DNA from: Bacteroidota bacterium
GTDB taxonomy: Bacteria > Bacteroidota > Bacteroidia > Chitinophagales > Chitinophagaceae
Length of the DNA stretch: 64,000 bases
Assembly: GCA_947460595.1 (NCBI GenBank)
Contig: CANHGS010000001.1
Location: 1 to 64,000 of the forward strand
Reading direction: 5' to 3'
Positions 26,719-38,610 of this stretch are shown here, piece by piece (the stretch's first letter is position 1; each line of letters starts with the position of its first letter). The position numbers and the translations under genes were made by a program. The notes below the pieces were generated by a model. The model saw nothing but the letters and a program-made list of their open reading frames with translations. It was not told the DNA's origin and ran no database searches.

Positions 26719-26773
26719 ATTTGAACCAATTCTTAATTTCTTTAAAAACCCCAATAGGGGTGGAGGGTAAAAA

Positions 26774-27763
26774 ATGAAAGTAGCCGTAGTAGGCGCCACC
26801 GGCTTAGTTGGCACTAAAATGTTGCAGGTTTTGGCAGAACGTAATTTTCCGGTAACTGAAATTGTGCCGGTAGCATCTGAAAGGTCCGTAGGTAAGGAAG
26901 TTGTCTTTAAGGGCAAGTCTTACAAAGTGGTGAGCATGGATGACGGGATTGCAGCCAAGCCAGCAGTGGCTATTTTCTCTGCAGGCGGTGGTACTTCTTT
27001 AGAGTGGGCACCCAAATTTGCTGCTGCAGGCATTCGTGTCATTGATAACTCTTCTGCATGGCGTATGGATCCTACCAAGAAATTAGTAGTTCCAGAAGTA
27101 AATGCAGCAGTCTTAACAGCGGATGACTTTATTATTGCTAATCCCAATTGTTCTACTATTCAAATGGTGGTGGCTTTGCAACCCTTGCACCTAAAATACA
27201 AAATCAAACGCGTAGTAGTAAGTACTTATCAAAGTGTTACTGGTACTGGTAAAAAAGCGGTTGACCAATTGTTCAACGAGCGCAAAGGAATTGAGGGAGA
27301 AATGGCCTACAAATATCAGATTGACTTAAACGTAATTCCTCAGATTGATGTGTTTTTAGAGAACGGATATACCAAGGAAGAAATGAAAATGGTGAAAGAA
27401 ACCAATAAGATCATGCAAGATGATTCTATTAAGGTTACTGCAACCACAGTCCGTATTCCTGTAGTTGGTGGTCATAGTGAAAGTGTGAACGTGGAATTTG
27501 AAAATGAATTTGACTTGGCCGATGTAAAGTCAATTCTGTCAGCAGCACCTGGTGTGATTGTTCAGAACGATGATGCTACCCAGTTCTATCCTATGCCTTT
27601 GTGGGCACACGAGAAAGATGAAGTATTTGTGGGCCGTTTGCGCAGAGATGAAACACAGGACAAGACATTGAATATGTGGATTGTTAGTGATAATCTTCGC
27701 AAAGGTGCTGCTACCAATGCAGTACAAATTGCAGAGTACTTATTGAGTAAAGGATTGTTATAA
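26774..27763 (+). CDS. asd: Aspartate-semialdehyde dehydrogenase
   Basis: This 329-residue enzyme reduces aspartyl-4-phosphate to aspartate semialdehyde, the branch point to lysine/diaminopimelate, threonine and methionine. The N-terminal VVGATGLVGTKML is the NADP-binding motif. Active-site Cys126 lies in IANPNCSTIQM, and GGHSESVN holds the catalytic His. ATG 26774 is preceded by GGAGG seven bases upstream, a Shine-Dalgarno-like sequence uncommon in this window. The small hairpin CCCC-AATA-GGGG lies immediately before it. Regulation by the upstream attenuator is predicted. Confidence 0.95.
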   Translation: MKVAVVGATGLVGTKMLQVLAERNFPVTEIVPVASERSVGKEVVFKGKSYKVVSMDDGIAAKPAVAIFSAGGGTSLEWAPKFAAAGIRVIDNSSAWRMDPTKKLVVPEVNAAVLTADDFIIANPNCSTIQMVVALQPLHLKYKIKRVVVSTYQSVTGTGKKAVDQLFNERKGIEGEMAYKYQIDLNVIPQIDVFLENGYTKEEMKMVKETNKIMQDDSIKVTATTVRIPVVGGHSESVNVEFENEFDLADVKSILSAAPGVIVQNDDATQFYPMPLWAHEKDEVFVGRLRRDETQDKTLNMWIVSDNLRKGAATNAVQIAEYLLSKGLL

Positions 27764-27782
27764 GAATGTTTGTGTGATTTTT

Positions 27783-27813
27783 GAAAGCCTCATGTACTTC
27801 ATGGGGCTTTCTT
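27783..27813 (+). terminator. Hairpin terminator between asd and nnrD
   Basis: A 12-bp stem (GAAAGCCTCATG/CATGGGGCTTTC, one G-T pair) has the loop TACTT, but only a weak T stretch follows. Confidence 0.6.
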
Positions 27814-27836
27814 AGTACCTTTAGAAAAAGCCATTT

Positions 27837-28700
27837 ATGGAAGCTTCCAATGAGATAGATATTCATCAAGGAGCAGATGCTTTTTTTGATCTAGTGGCTG
27901 CCAAAAAATGTTTTCGTCCAAGATTGGCAGATTCACACAAAGGTACTTATGGTCATGCTTTATTGATTGCAGGCAATCATGGGAAAATGGGTGCCGCTGT
28001 GATTTCAGCAAAAGCTTGTTTGCGAGCTGGTGCAGGCTTACTAACGGTTGGTATACCAGAAAATACCGCGGCTATTTTTCATACAGTTTTGCCAGAGGCG
28101 ATGGTTCTTGACAGAGAGCAGGAATCCATTAACTATGGTAAATATCAAAGCATTGGCATTGGTCCTGGATTGGGCATGGATAGTTTTTCTATTAATCAGG
28201 TTGCTTCATTACTAGAATCAATTAAACAATCTCTTGTCTTAGACGCAGACGCACTAAACATTTTATCGGCGCATAAAAATCTCTTGCAACTTGTTCCCAA
28301 GAATACTATATTCACCCCGCATCCAAAAGAATTTGACCGCTTATTTGGCTCATTTGAAAATGATGCTCAAAGAAGAGAAAAAGCCCTAGCCATTTCAAAA
28401 GAATTTGGATGGGTTATTGTTTTAAAGGGGCATCAAAGTTTTATTGCAGCTGATGGCATTGGAACCTTTAATACTACGGGTAATGCCGGCCTTGCAAAAG
28501 GAGGTTCTGGGGATTGCTTAACAGGTATCATCACCGCTTTTTTAGCACAGGGCTATACAGCAACTATTGCTTCTAGTCTAGCTGTTTTCTTGCACGGTTT
28601 GGCTGCAGACCTGGCTTTGGAAAATCAATCTATGGAAAGCCTTTTAGTAACTGATGTAATTGACTCACTAGGCAAGGCCTTTAAAAGGCTGCAGTCTTAA
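27837..28700 (+). CDS. nnrD: ADP/ATP-dependent NAD(P)H-hydrate dehydratase (stand-alone)
   Basis: This 287-residue ribokinase-fold repair enzyme dehydrates the S-form of hydrated NAD(P)H. HKGTYGHALLIAGNHGKMGAAVISAKACLRAGAGLLTVG, LVLDADALNIL, TPHPKEFDRL and NAGLAKGGSGDCLTGIITAFLAQG are the family signatures. In many bacteria it is fused to the N-terminal epimerase NnrE. Here only the dehydratase half is present, at its usual stand-alone length. A TACCTTTA -7-like box lies at 27816-27823, 13 bp before ATG. Confidence 0.92.
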   Translation: MEASNEIDIHQGADAFFDLVAAKKCFRPRLADSHKGTYGHALLIAGNHGKMGAAVISAKACLRAGAGLLTVGIPENTAAIFHTVLPEAMVLDREQESINYGKYQSIGIGPGLGMDSFSINQVASLLESIKQSLVLDADALNILSAHKNLLQLVPKNTIFTPHPKEFDRLFGSFENDAQRREKALAISKEFGWVIVLKGHQSFIAADGIGTFNTTGNAGLAKGGSGDCLTGIITAFLAQGYTATIASSLAVFLHGLAADLALENQSMESLLVTDVIDSLGKAFKRLQS

Positions 28701-28712
28701 TTTTTTACAGCA

Positions 28713-29384
28713 CTAATCTTCTAAAGCCCTATTCAAGAAAACAATCATTGGTTGCAAAGCTTCAAATGCATTGGCAATGGCTTTCACCAATTGTTTTTCT
28801 GTTAGTTCCTTGTCTGCAATTGGTGCAGTAGCAATCCAACTTTTCAGTTTAATATATTCAATGGCTGGATTGTCTTTTTCATATCCCTTGGGTTCACGTA
28901 CCAAACTCATTCCCTCAGACTTGTCCAAATCACCATATTGTTGTTGGAAGTTTTTATGGCTTAATAGTTTTTTGAACGCTGGCCAATTGTAATCAATCTC
29001 TTGACGAATCTTCTTCATCTTATCAGGTTCGGCCATATACAACCCACCGCCTACAAAACTCTTGCCCCCTGGTTCAAAATGAAAATAATATCCAGCTGTT
29101 AAAGCTTTCTTGCCACCACTATTAATACTGGCACCCATATTGGTTTTATAAGGTGCTTTGTTTTTACTAAAGCGCACGTCTCTATTGATTCTAAACACAC
29201 ATTCTTTAGCAGTTAAATGAGCAATGGATGCATCTTTTTTAGAAGTCTCTTTAATCACGTCGTTCACCAATGCCAGAAAATCAGCCTTGCATGCTTCATA
29301 GACTTTTCGGTTTTGATCAAACCATTCCTTGCTATTGTGTTTTTCTAACTGCTTTAAGAATTGTAAGGAGCTATTGGCTAACAT
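28713..29384 (-). CDS. DUF2461 (TIGR02453) family protein
   Basis: This 223-residue soluble protein has the DUF2461 hallmarks: FLKQLEKHNSKEWFDQNRKVYEACK near the N-terminus, FRINRDVRFSKNKAPYKTNMGASI, and GGLYMAEPDKMKKIRQEIDYN. The biochemical function of the family is unknown to me. It lies two bases downstream of ligA on the same strand, so it is probably co-transcribed. That proximity is weak evidence for a nucleic-acid connection. It is convergent with nnrD. Confidence 0.88.
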   Translation of the reverse strand: MLANSSLQFLKQLEKHNSKEWFDQNRKVYEACKADFLALVNDVIKETSKKDASIAHLTAKECVFRINRDVRFSKNKAPYKTNMGASINSGGKKALTAGYYFHFEPGGKSFVGGGLYMAEPDKMKKIRQEIDYNWPAFKKLLSHKNFQQQYGDLDKSEGMSLVREPKGYEKDNPAIEYIKLKSWIATAPIADKELTEKQLVKAIANAFEALQPMIVFLNRALED

Positions 29385-29386
29385 GG

Positions 29387-32366
<2,980 letters not shown>

Positions 32367-32452
32367 CTTTTTTGACCTAAATCTGACCTCCTAAGACCGT
32401 TTTTCTCCCCAAACGCTGCAATTGGGCATAACAAAAAATTTTAATTTTTTTA

Positions 32453-32469
32453 TGTGTAAAAAATACACA
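32453..32469. promoter_or_regulatory. Operator candidate 1 in GH13/sus promoter
   Basis: TGTGTA-AAAAA-TACACA is a perfect 6-bp inverted repeat. It overlaps the -33/-7 spacer of a promoter whose -7 box is CAACTTTG (32468-32475). Confidence 0.6.
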
Positions 32470-32479
32470 ACTTTGCAAC

Positions 32480-32500
32480 AATGTGTTAGTTTCACACATT
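32480..32500. promoter_or_regulatory. Operator candidate 2 at GH13/sus transcription start
   Basis: AATGTGT-N7-ACACATT is a perfect 7-bp inverted repeat beginning five bases after the -7 box. It is centred 29 bp downstream of operator 1. Confidence 0.55.
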
Positions 32501-32564
32501 AATAACGCAAACGATTGCTGTTATCCTATTGAATCATGCAATCTATTGCAACTTCAAAGCCATT

Positions 32565-35462
32565 ATGAAAAGACTTGGTTTAATACTAGTGTTTTTTTCT
32601 TTTGTATTCTGCAGTGCTGCGCAACTGCTGACAAGTCTTCCTGAATTCATATTGGAATCATCTAACAGCATTGAGATTACTGCCGATGCTAATTATGGAA
32701 ACAAAGGCATTAAAGATTATACAAGTACCTCTGATGTGTATGTGCATATTGGATGTATCACCAATTTAAGTACTAGCAGTACCGATTGGAAATATGCTAA
32801 ATTCACCTGGGGTACCACAGCTGCTGCAGCTCAGACAAGTTACTTGGGAAATAACAAATGGAAGTTCACCATCACGGGAGGCTTGCGAAACTTTTTTGGC
32901 ATATCTAATGCCAATGAGAAGATTTTGAAAATTACTATTCTGTTTAGATCTGGATCAGGAAGTATTAAATTGACTAACGCCGATGGTTCTGATATGTATA
33001 TTCCTGTCTATGAAGCAGGAAATAATGTACGGATTACGGATCCATTTAAACAACCGCTATATACTCCAGCAGCTGAACCCATTAACAAGAAATTGGGTCA
33101 AACCATTGCCATTACTGCCAAGAGTACTACTGCTGCAGATTTGAAATTGTATTTTAATGGAGTTCAGGTGGCTACTCAAACTGCAGCTACTACCATTAGT
33201 AATACGCCAACTATTACAGCAAGTGGAAATCAAGTAATCATTGCTGAGTCAGTAGTTGGCAGTGGCACGGTGAGGGATACCATTAATTTTTTTGTGGCTA
33301 ACACAACCGTTGTTGCACCATTACCTACCGGCGTAAAACAAGGTATCAATTATGAATCTGGCGATACATCTGTAACACTTGTTTTATATGCACCCTTGAA
33401 AACAAGGGTTTCTGTGGTGGGCGATTTTAATAATTGGACAGAAGATAGTAAATACCAAATGAATCAAACCCCAGATGGAAACAACTACTGGGTAAGGATT
33501 ACCGGTTTAACAAAGGAAATTGAATATGCATATCAATTTATAGTGGATGGTAGTTTAAAAATTCCCGATTATAATACAGAGAAAATTTTAGATCCTTTTA
33601 ATGATCCATTTATTACTACAACTACCTATCCCAATCTAAAAGCCTATCCAACAGGAAAGACTACTGGTATTGTGAGCATTTTACAAACAGGTAAGACTGC
33701 TTTTAATTGGCAGGTAGCTAATTTTAAAAGACCCGATAAACGCAATTTGGTTATTTACGAAATGTTGGTACGCGATTTTGTTGCTACACAAAATTTCCAA
33801 ACCGTGAAAGATACCCTAACCTATTTGAAAAGGTTGGGTGTTAACGCCATTGAAGTAATGCCTTTTAATGAATTTGAGGGCAATAATAGCTGGGGCTATA
33901 ATCCTAGTTTTTATTTTGCTCCTGATAAGGCTTATGGTAATGAAACGGTGTTACGCCAATTCATTGATGAGTGTCACAAACAAGGGATTGCAGTGATTAT
34001 GGATATGGTACTGAACCATTCGTTTGGACAGTCTCCCATGGTACAGCTGTATTGGGATGCAGCTAATAGCAGACCTGCTACCAATAGTCCTTGGTTTAAT
34101 CCAGTAGCCAAACACCCATACAATGTGGGTTATGATTTTAACCACGAATCTCAGGCTACCAAAGACTTTACGGATAGGGTCATGGAGCACTGGATTACCC
34201 AATACAAAATAGATGGTTTCCGTTGGGATCTCTCTAAAGGATTTACGCAGGTAGATAATTTGAATAATGTAAATGCTTGGAGCAATTATGATGGAACCAG
34301 GGTGGCTATCTGGAAAAGGATTTATGACAAATTACAAACCTATTCTACGGATGCTTATTGCATACTAGAACATTTTGCCGCCAATCAAGAAGAGATTGAA
34401 TTGTCTAATTATGGAATGTTGTTGTGGGGCAATGCCAATTACCAATTTAACCAATCTAGCATGGGTTATAATAGTGGTTCTGATTTTCAAAATGCCATTT
34501 TTAATAGTAGTGCTAAGGGTTGGAGTAAACCACACCTAGTGGCGTATATGGAAAGCCATGACGAAGAAAGGTTGAATTATAAAAATATTAATTTTGGAAA
34601 TAGTTCTGGGGCTTATAATATTAAGGACCCAGCAACTGCGCTAAAAAGAAATGAAATGGCCACTGCATTTTGGGCCATGATTCCTGGTCCAAAAATGATC
34701 TGGCAGTTTGGAGAGTTGGGCTATGATTTTTCTATCAATACTTGTAGCGATGGCGTTTTAGTAGACCCCAATAATTGTAGATTGAGTACTAAACCTATTA
34801 AATGGGATTATTATAATGTAACTGGAAGAAGGGCATTGTTTGAAGTATACAAGCAATTATTAGCGCTAAAGAAAACGCCTAATTATTTTACCACATTTAC
34901 TACTAGTAATATTACCTATGATTTAGGGGCAAATACCAAGTGGTTAAAATTAGTAACAGATAGTTTGAACGTTGTGGTTGTTGGAAATTTTGACGTTGTT
35001 GCCAATTCCATTAATCTGGCATTCCCCAATGCTGGTACTTGGTATAGTTATCTTACGGGAACTAGTAGAACGGCTACTGGATCTACTGAGACCCTGAATT
35101 TACAGCCTGGAGAGTATTATGTTTACACCAATAAAGATGTGCGTAATACGGTTTCTACTGCTTTGTTTGCTCCTACGGTTTCTTCTGTTGATATGTCTTT
35201 AAGAATCATCCCAAATCCGGTTAAAGAACAGGCCATGGTGACTTATCATTTACCCGAAAGCGGTAAAGTGTCTTTACAGTTATTGGGTATGAATGGAGCT
35301 AGACTTGGAAGTCTGTTTCAAGGCTTTCAATCAAAAGGTGCACATAGCTCAATTATTAATACAGTTACAAACTCTTTCAAACAATATACACCTGGTGTTT
35401 ATCTATTACAGTTAACCATTAATGGCAAACAACAGACCACAAAATTTATCATAACATATTAA
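32565..35462 (+). CDS. Secreted GH13 alpha-amylase-family enzyme with T9SS sorting domain
   Basis: This 965-residue protein has a signal peptide (MKRLGLILVFFSFVFCSAAQ). An unidentified N-terminal beta module (about 22-160) and a CBM48-like E-set domain follow (LYAPLKTRVSVVGDFNNW). The GH13 barrel carries MDMVLNH, nucleophile Asp555 (DGFRWD), acid/base Glu602 (CILEHF) and Asp666 (ESHDEE). The C-terminal 75 residues (IPNPVKEQAMVTYHLPESG...GVYLLQL) match type IX secretion sorting domains, so the enzyme is likely released or surface-attached. I chose ATG 32565 because the signal peptide starts there. It is the first gene of the sus-like operon; the exact alpha-glucan specificity is inferred. Confidence 0.92.
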   Translation: MKRLGLILVFFSFVFCSAAQLLTSLPEFILESSNSIEITADANYGNKGIKDYTSTSDVYVHIGCITNLSTSSTDWKYAKFTWGTTAAAAQTSYLGNNKWKFTITGGLRNFFGISNANEKILKITILFRSGSGSIKLTNADGSDMYIPVYEAGNNVRITDPFKQPLYTPAAEPINKKLGQTIAITAKSTTAADLKLYFNGVQVATQTAATTISNTPTITASGNQVIIAESVVGSGTVRDTINFFVANTTVVAPLPTGVKQGINYESGDTSVTLVLYAPLKTRVSVVGDFNNWTEDSKYQMNQTPDGNNYWVRITGLTKEIEYAYQFIVDGSLKIPDYNTEKILDPFNDPFITTTTYPNLKAYPTGKTTGIVSILQTGKTAFNWQVANFKRPDKRNLVIYEMLVRDFVATQNFQTVKDTLTYLKRLGVNAIEVMPFNEFEGNNSWGYNPSFYFAPDKAYGNETVLRQFIDECHKQGIAVIMDMVLNHSFGQSPMVQLYWDAANSRPATNSPWFNPVAKHPYNVGYDFNHESQATKDFTDRVMEHWITQYKIDGFRWDLSKGFTQVDNLNNVNAWSNYDGTRVAIWKRIYDKLQTYSTDAYCILEHFAANQEEIELSNYGMLLWGNANYQFNQSSMGYNSGSDFQNAIFNSSAKGWSKPHLVAYMESHDEERLNYKNINFGNSSGAYNIKDPATALKRNEMATAFWAMIPGPKMIWQFGELGYDFSINTCSDGVLVDPNNCRLSTKPIKWDYYNVTGRRALFEVYKQLLALKKTPNYFTTFTTSNITYDLGANTKWLKLVTDSLNVVVVGNFDVVANSINLAFPNAGTWYSYLTGTSRTATGSTETLNLQPGEYYVYTNKDVRNTVSTALFAPTVSSVDMSLRIIPNPVKEQAMVTYHLPESGKVSLQLLGMNGARLGSLFQGFQSKGAHSSIINTVTNSFKQYTPGVYLLQLTINGKQQTTKFIITY

Positions 35463-35578
35463 GACATGAATCAATTCTTCAAACATATTGAATGGTTTCC
35501 AGCACCAGGTTGAGTGTTGATTAACCGTTTCAATGAAAACTGCCAAATGACCATTTTTATTTCTAAAACCCAAGATTT

Positions 35579-38575
35579 ATGAACATTAAACGATTGCTAT
35601 TTGTCTTTGCTACGGCAATGCTGGCATTTGTAATGCCTGCTCTGGCTCAAGACAAAGTAGTTACCGGTAAGGTAACTGACTCAAAAGACGGTACGCCACT
35701 TGTTGGTGTAACCGTATTGGTTAAAGGAACATCCATTGGTATGTCTACCGATGCTACTGGCTCCTTCTCTTTCAAAGTTCCTGCTTCTGCAACTACCTTA
35801 GTAATTAGCTCGGTGAGCTATGGTTCTAAAGAAGTGGCTATTGGAACTGGAAATGTACAAGTGCAACTAGATCAAACAAATTCCGCACTTAATGAAGTGG
35901 TGGTAATTGGTTATGGTTCTGCGCGTAAAAAAGACTTGACGGGTTCTGTTGTTAGCATTTCTGCCAAAGAATTCAATAAGGGTGCTATTACCACACCTGA
36001 ACAATTGATTGCTGGTAAAGCCGCTGGTGTGCAGATCACTTCTAATGGTGGTGCGCCAGGTGCAGGTAGTACTATCCGTATTCGCGGTGGTGCTTCTCTC
36101 AACGCTAGTAATGATCCATTGATTGTAGTAGATGGAGTTCCATTGAGCAACAATGGAATTAGTGGTCAAGCTAATCCATTGTCTTTGATTAACCCTAATG
36201 ATATTGAAAACTTTACCATTTTAAAAGACGCTTCTGCCACTGCTATTTATGGTGCTAGAGGTTCTAATGGTGTTATCTTGATTACCACTAAGAAAGGTGC
36301 TAAAGGTGTTCCTAAGTTTACTTTCAGTTCTCAGTTAGCGGTTCAAACGCCAACCAAGCAAGTAGATGTAATGAGTGCTGATCAATTTAAGGCCTTGGTA
36401 AACAAAAATGGTAATGCAGCACAGATTGCATTATTAGGAACTGCTAATACCAACTGGCAAGACCAAATTTATCAAACAGCCATTGGTAAAGATAATAATA
36501 TTGGTGTTTCTGGTGCCATTAAGAATATTCCTTACCGCGTATCCTTGGGTTATTTAAATCAGGACGGTATCTTAAAATCAGGTAACCTTGAAAGAACCAG
36601 TTTGGCAATTAACCTAAGTCCTAAGTTCTTTAATGACCATCTTGCAGTTAATCTGAGTGTGTTGGGAACTTCAAGCAAATCAAAATTTGCCAATGAAGGA
36701 GCCATTGGTGCAGCTGTAACATTTGATCCTACCAAACCAGTTACTTCTGGTAACAATCGTTTTGGTGGTTACTGGGAATGGCTTGACCCAACTTCTATTA
36801 GTGGATTAAAAGGGCTTTCTCCAAAGAATCCATTGGGTATTTTATTGCAGAATGACAACCGTAGTAAAGTACAACGTAGTGTAGGTAGTGCGCAGATTGA
36901 TTACAAATTACATTTCTTACCTGACTTGCATGTGAAAATGAATGCTAGCTATGACATCTCTCATAGTGAAGGAACCGTGAAAGTGACTGACAGTGCTGCT
37001 TCTTCTTACAAACGTTTTCAAAACGCAGCTGGTGTGTACAAGAGTGGTGTGAGTAATAATTACAAACAAGACGTATCAAATACTTTCTTGCAATTGTATC
37101 TGAACTATGTGAAGAATTTCAAATCCATTGATAGCCGTTTAGACCTTATGGGTGGTTATGAATATAATAACTATTTGACCACTAACTATAACTACGCTGA
37201 CTACAGTTCTGATGGAACAAAACGTCCTAACTCAGATCCTAATTTTGCATTTGACAAACCTGAGAATACCATTCTTTCTTGGTTTGGTAGGATGAACTTT
37301 ACCATTCAGAACAAGTATATCTTAACCGCTACTTTGCGTAGAGATGGATCTTCAAGGTTTAGTCCTAGTAACCGTTGGGGTAATTTCCCTTCCGCTGCTT
37401 TTGCTTGGAAGATGAAAGAAGAAGATTTCTTGAAAGGTGTTGACGTAATTTCCGACTTGAAATTTCGTATTGGTTATGGTATCACTGGTCAACAAGATGG
37501 TATTGGTAACTATGACTATATTACCAATTATTTCAAGAGTGAAACCACTGCACAGTATCAGTTCGGAAATAGCTTCTACCAAATGTATCGCCCAGCGGGC
37601 TACTATGCCAACAGGAAATGGGAGCAAACTGCTTCCTTTAACCTAGCATTGGATTATGGTTTATTCAACAACAATATAACCGGTTCAATTGAATACTATA
37701 ATAGAAAAACAACTGACTTGTTAAACTTGATTACCCAACCAGCAGGTACCAATTTCTCTAATCAAATTGTTGCCAACGTGGGTGATATGGAAAACAAGGG
37801 TGTGGAATTTAGTTTGAATGCTACTCCAATTAGAACCAAGAGTTTGGTTTGGGATTTTGGATTCAACATCACTTACAACCAAAATACTATTACCAAGTTG
37901 ACTATCTCTGAAGATCCTAATTATCCTGGTAATTTGTATGGTGGTATTTCTGGTGGTACTGGTAATAGTATCTTGATTAACTCAGTAGGTTTTCCTAGAG
38001 GTTCTTTCTATGCGTATCAGCAAGTTTATGACAAAGCGGGTAACCCAATTGACAACTTATTTGCAGACAGAAACCGTGATGGTTTGGTGAGTGACAAGGA
38101 CCTTTATCGTTACAAGAACCCAGATCCCAAAGTATTCTTAGGTCTAAATTCTAATATCACTTACAATAAGTGGAATGCAGGATTTGTCATGAGAGCGCAT
38201 TTGGATAACTACCTATATAATAACGTAGCTTCTAGTACTGGAACTATTCGTAACGTGTTGAATCCATTGAACTTCTTGAGCAATGGTTCAACTGATGTTT
38301 TGGCCACTAATTTTAGTGGTAATGGATCTCAATACTACCTATCTGACTATTATATCCAAAATGCGTCTTTCTTAAGAATGGATAATATTTATGTGGGTTA
38401 TAATTTTGGAAAAATATTTCATGACAAAGCCAACCTTCGTCTAGGAGCTAACGTACAGAACGTGTTTGTGATTACCAAATACAAGGGTACAGATCCTGAA
38501 ATCAATGGTGGAATTGACAACAATTTCTATCCACGACCAAGGACCTACGCATTGAGCCTGAACCTTGATTTCTAA
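35579..38575 (+). CDS. SusC/RagA-type TonB-dependent outer-membrane transporter (locus 1)
   Basis: This 998-residue transporter has a signal peptide ending ALAQ, a carboxypeptidase-regulatory-like domain (VVTGKVTDSKDGTPLVGVTVLVKGT), the VVVIGYGSARKKDLTGSV motif and a plug domain (LIVVDGVPLSNNG, SATAIYGARGSNGVILITTKKG). A 22-strand barrel follows, ending ALSLNLDF. With SusD it should import maltodextrins across the outer membrane, energised by TonB. It is 116 bp after the GH13 gene and 35 bp before the susD-like ATG, in one probable operon. Substrate is inferred from the neighbouring amylase. Confidence 0.95.
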   Translation: MNIKRLLFVFATAMLAFVMPALAQDKVVTGKVTDSKDGTPLVGVTVLVKGTSIGMSTDATGSFSFKVPASATTLVISSVSYGSKEVAIGTGNVQVQLDQTNSALNEVVVIGYGSARKKDLTGSVVSISAKEFNKGAITTPEQLIAGKAAGVQITSNGGAPGAGSTIRIRGGASLNASNDPLIVVDGVPLSNNGISGQANPLSLINPNDIENFTILKDASATAIYGARGSNGVILITTKKGAKGVPKFTFSSQLAVQTPTKQVDVMSADQFKALVNKNGNAAQIALLGTANTNWQDQIYQTAIGKDNNIGVSGAIKNIPYRVSLGYLNQDGILKSGNLERTSLAINLSPKFFNDHLAVNLSVLGTSSKSKFANEGAIGAAVTFDPTKPVTSGNNRFGGYWEWLDPTSISGLKGLSPKNPLGILLQNDNRSKVQRSVGSAQIDYKLHFLPDLHVKMNASYDISHSEGTVKVTDSAASSYKRFQNAAGVYKSGVSNNYKQDVSNTFLQLYLNYVKNFKSIDSRLDLMGGYEYNNYLTTNYNYADYSSDGTKRPNSDPNFAFDKPENTILSWFGRMNFTIQNKYILTATLRRDGSSRFSPSNRWGNFPSAAFAWKMKEEDFLKGVDVISDLKFRIGYGITGQQDGIGNYDYITNYFKSETTAQYQFGNSFYQMYRPAGYYANRKWEQTASFNLALDYGLFNNNITGSIEYYNRKTTDLLNLITQPAGTNFSNQIVANVGDMENKGVEFSLNATPIRTKSLVWDFGFNITYNQNTITKLTISEDPNYPGNLYGGISGGTGNSILINSVGFPRGSFYAYQQVYDKAGNPIDNLFADRNRDGLVSDKDLYRYKNPDPKVFLGLNSNITYNKWNAGFVMRAHLDNYLYNNVASSTGTIRNVLNPLNFLSNGSTDVLATNFSGNGSQYYLSDYYIQNASFLRMDNIYVGYNFGKIFHDKANLRLGANVQNVFVITKYKGTDPEINGGIDNNFYPRPRTYALSLNLDF

Positions 38576-38610
38576 TATCCATGCAAATACAAACAATTAA
38601 AAAATTCTTT

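Noticed and set aside
26600..26720. SAM, lysine or other known riboswitch upstream of asd
   Set aside because: I see none of the conserved cores of the SAM or lysine riboswitches; the leader ORF with alternative pairing explains the region better.
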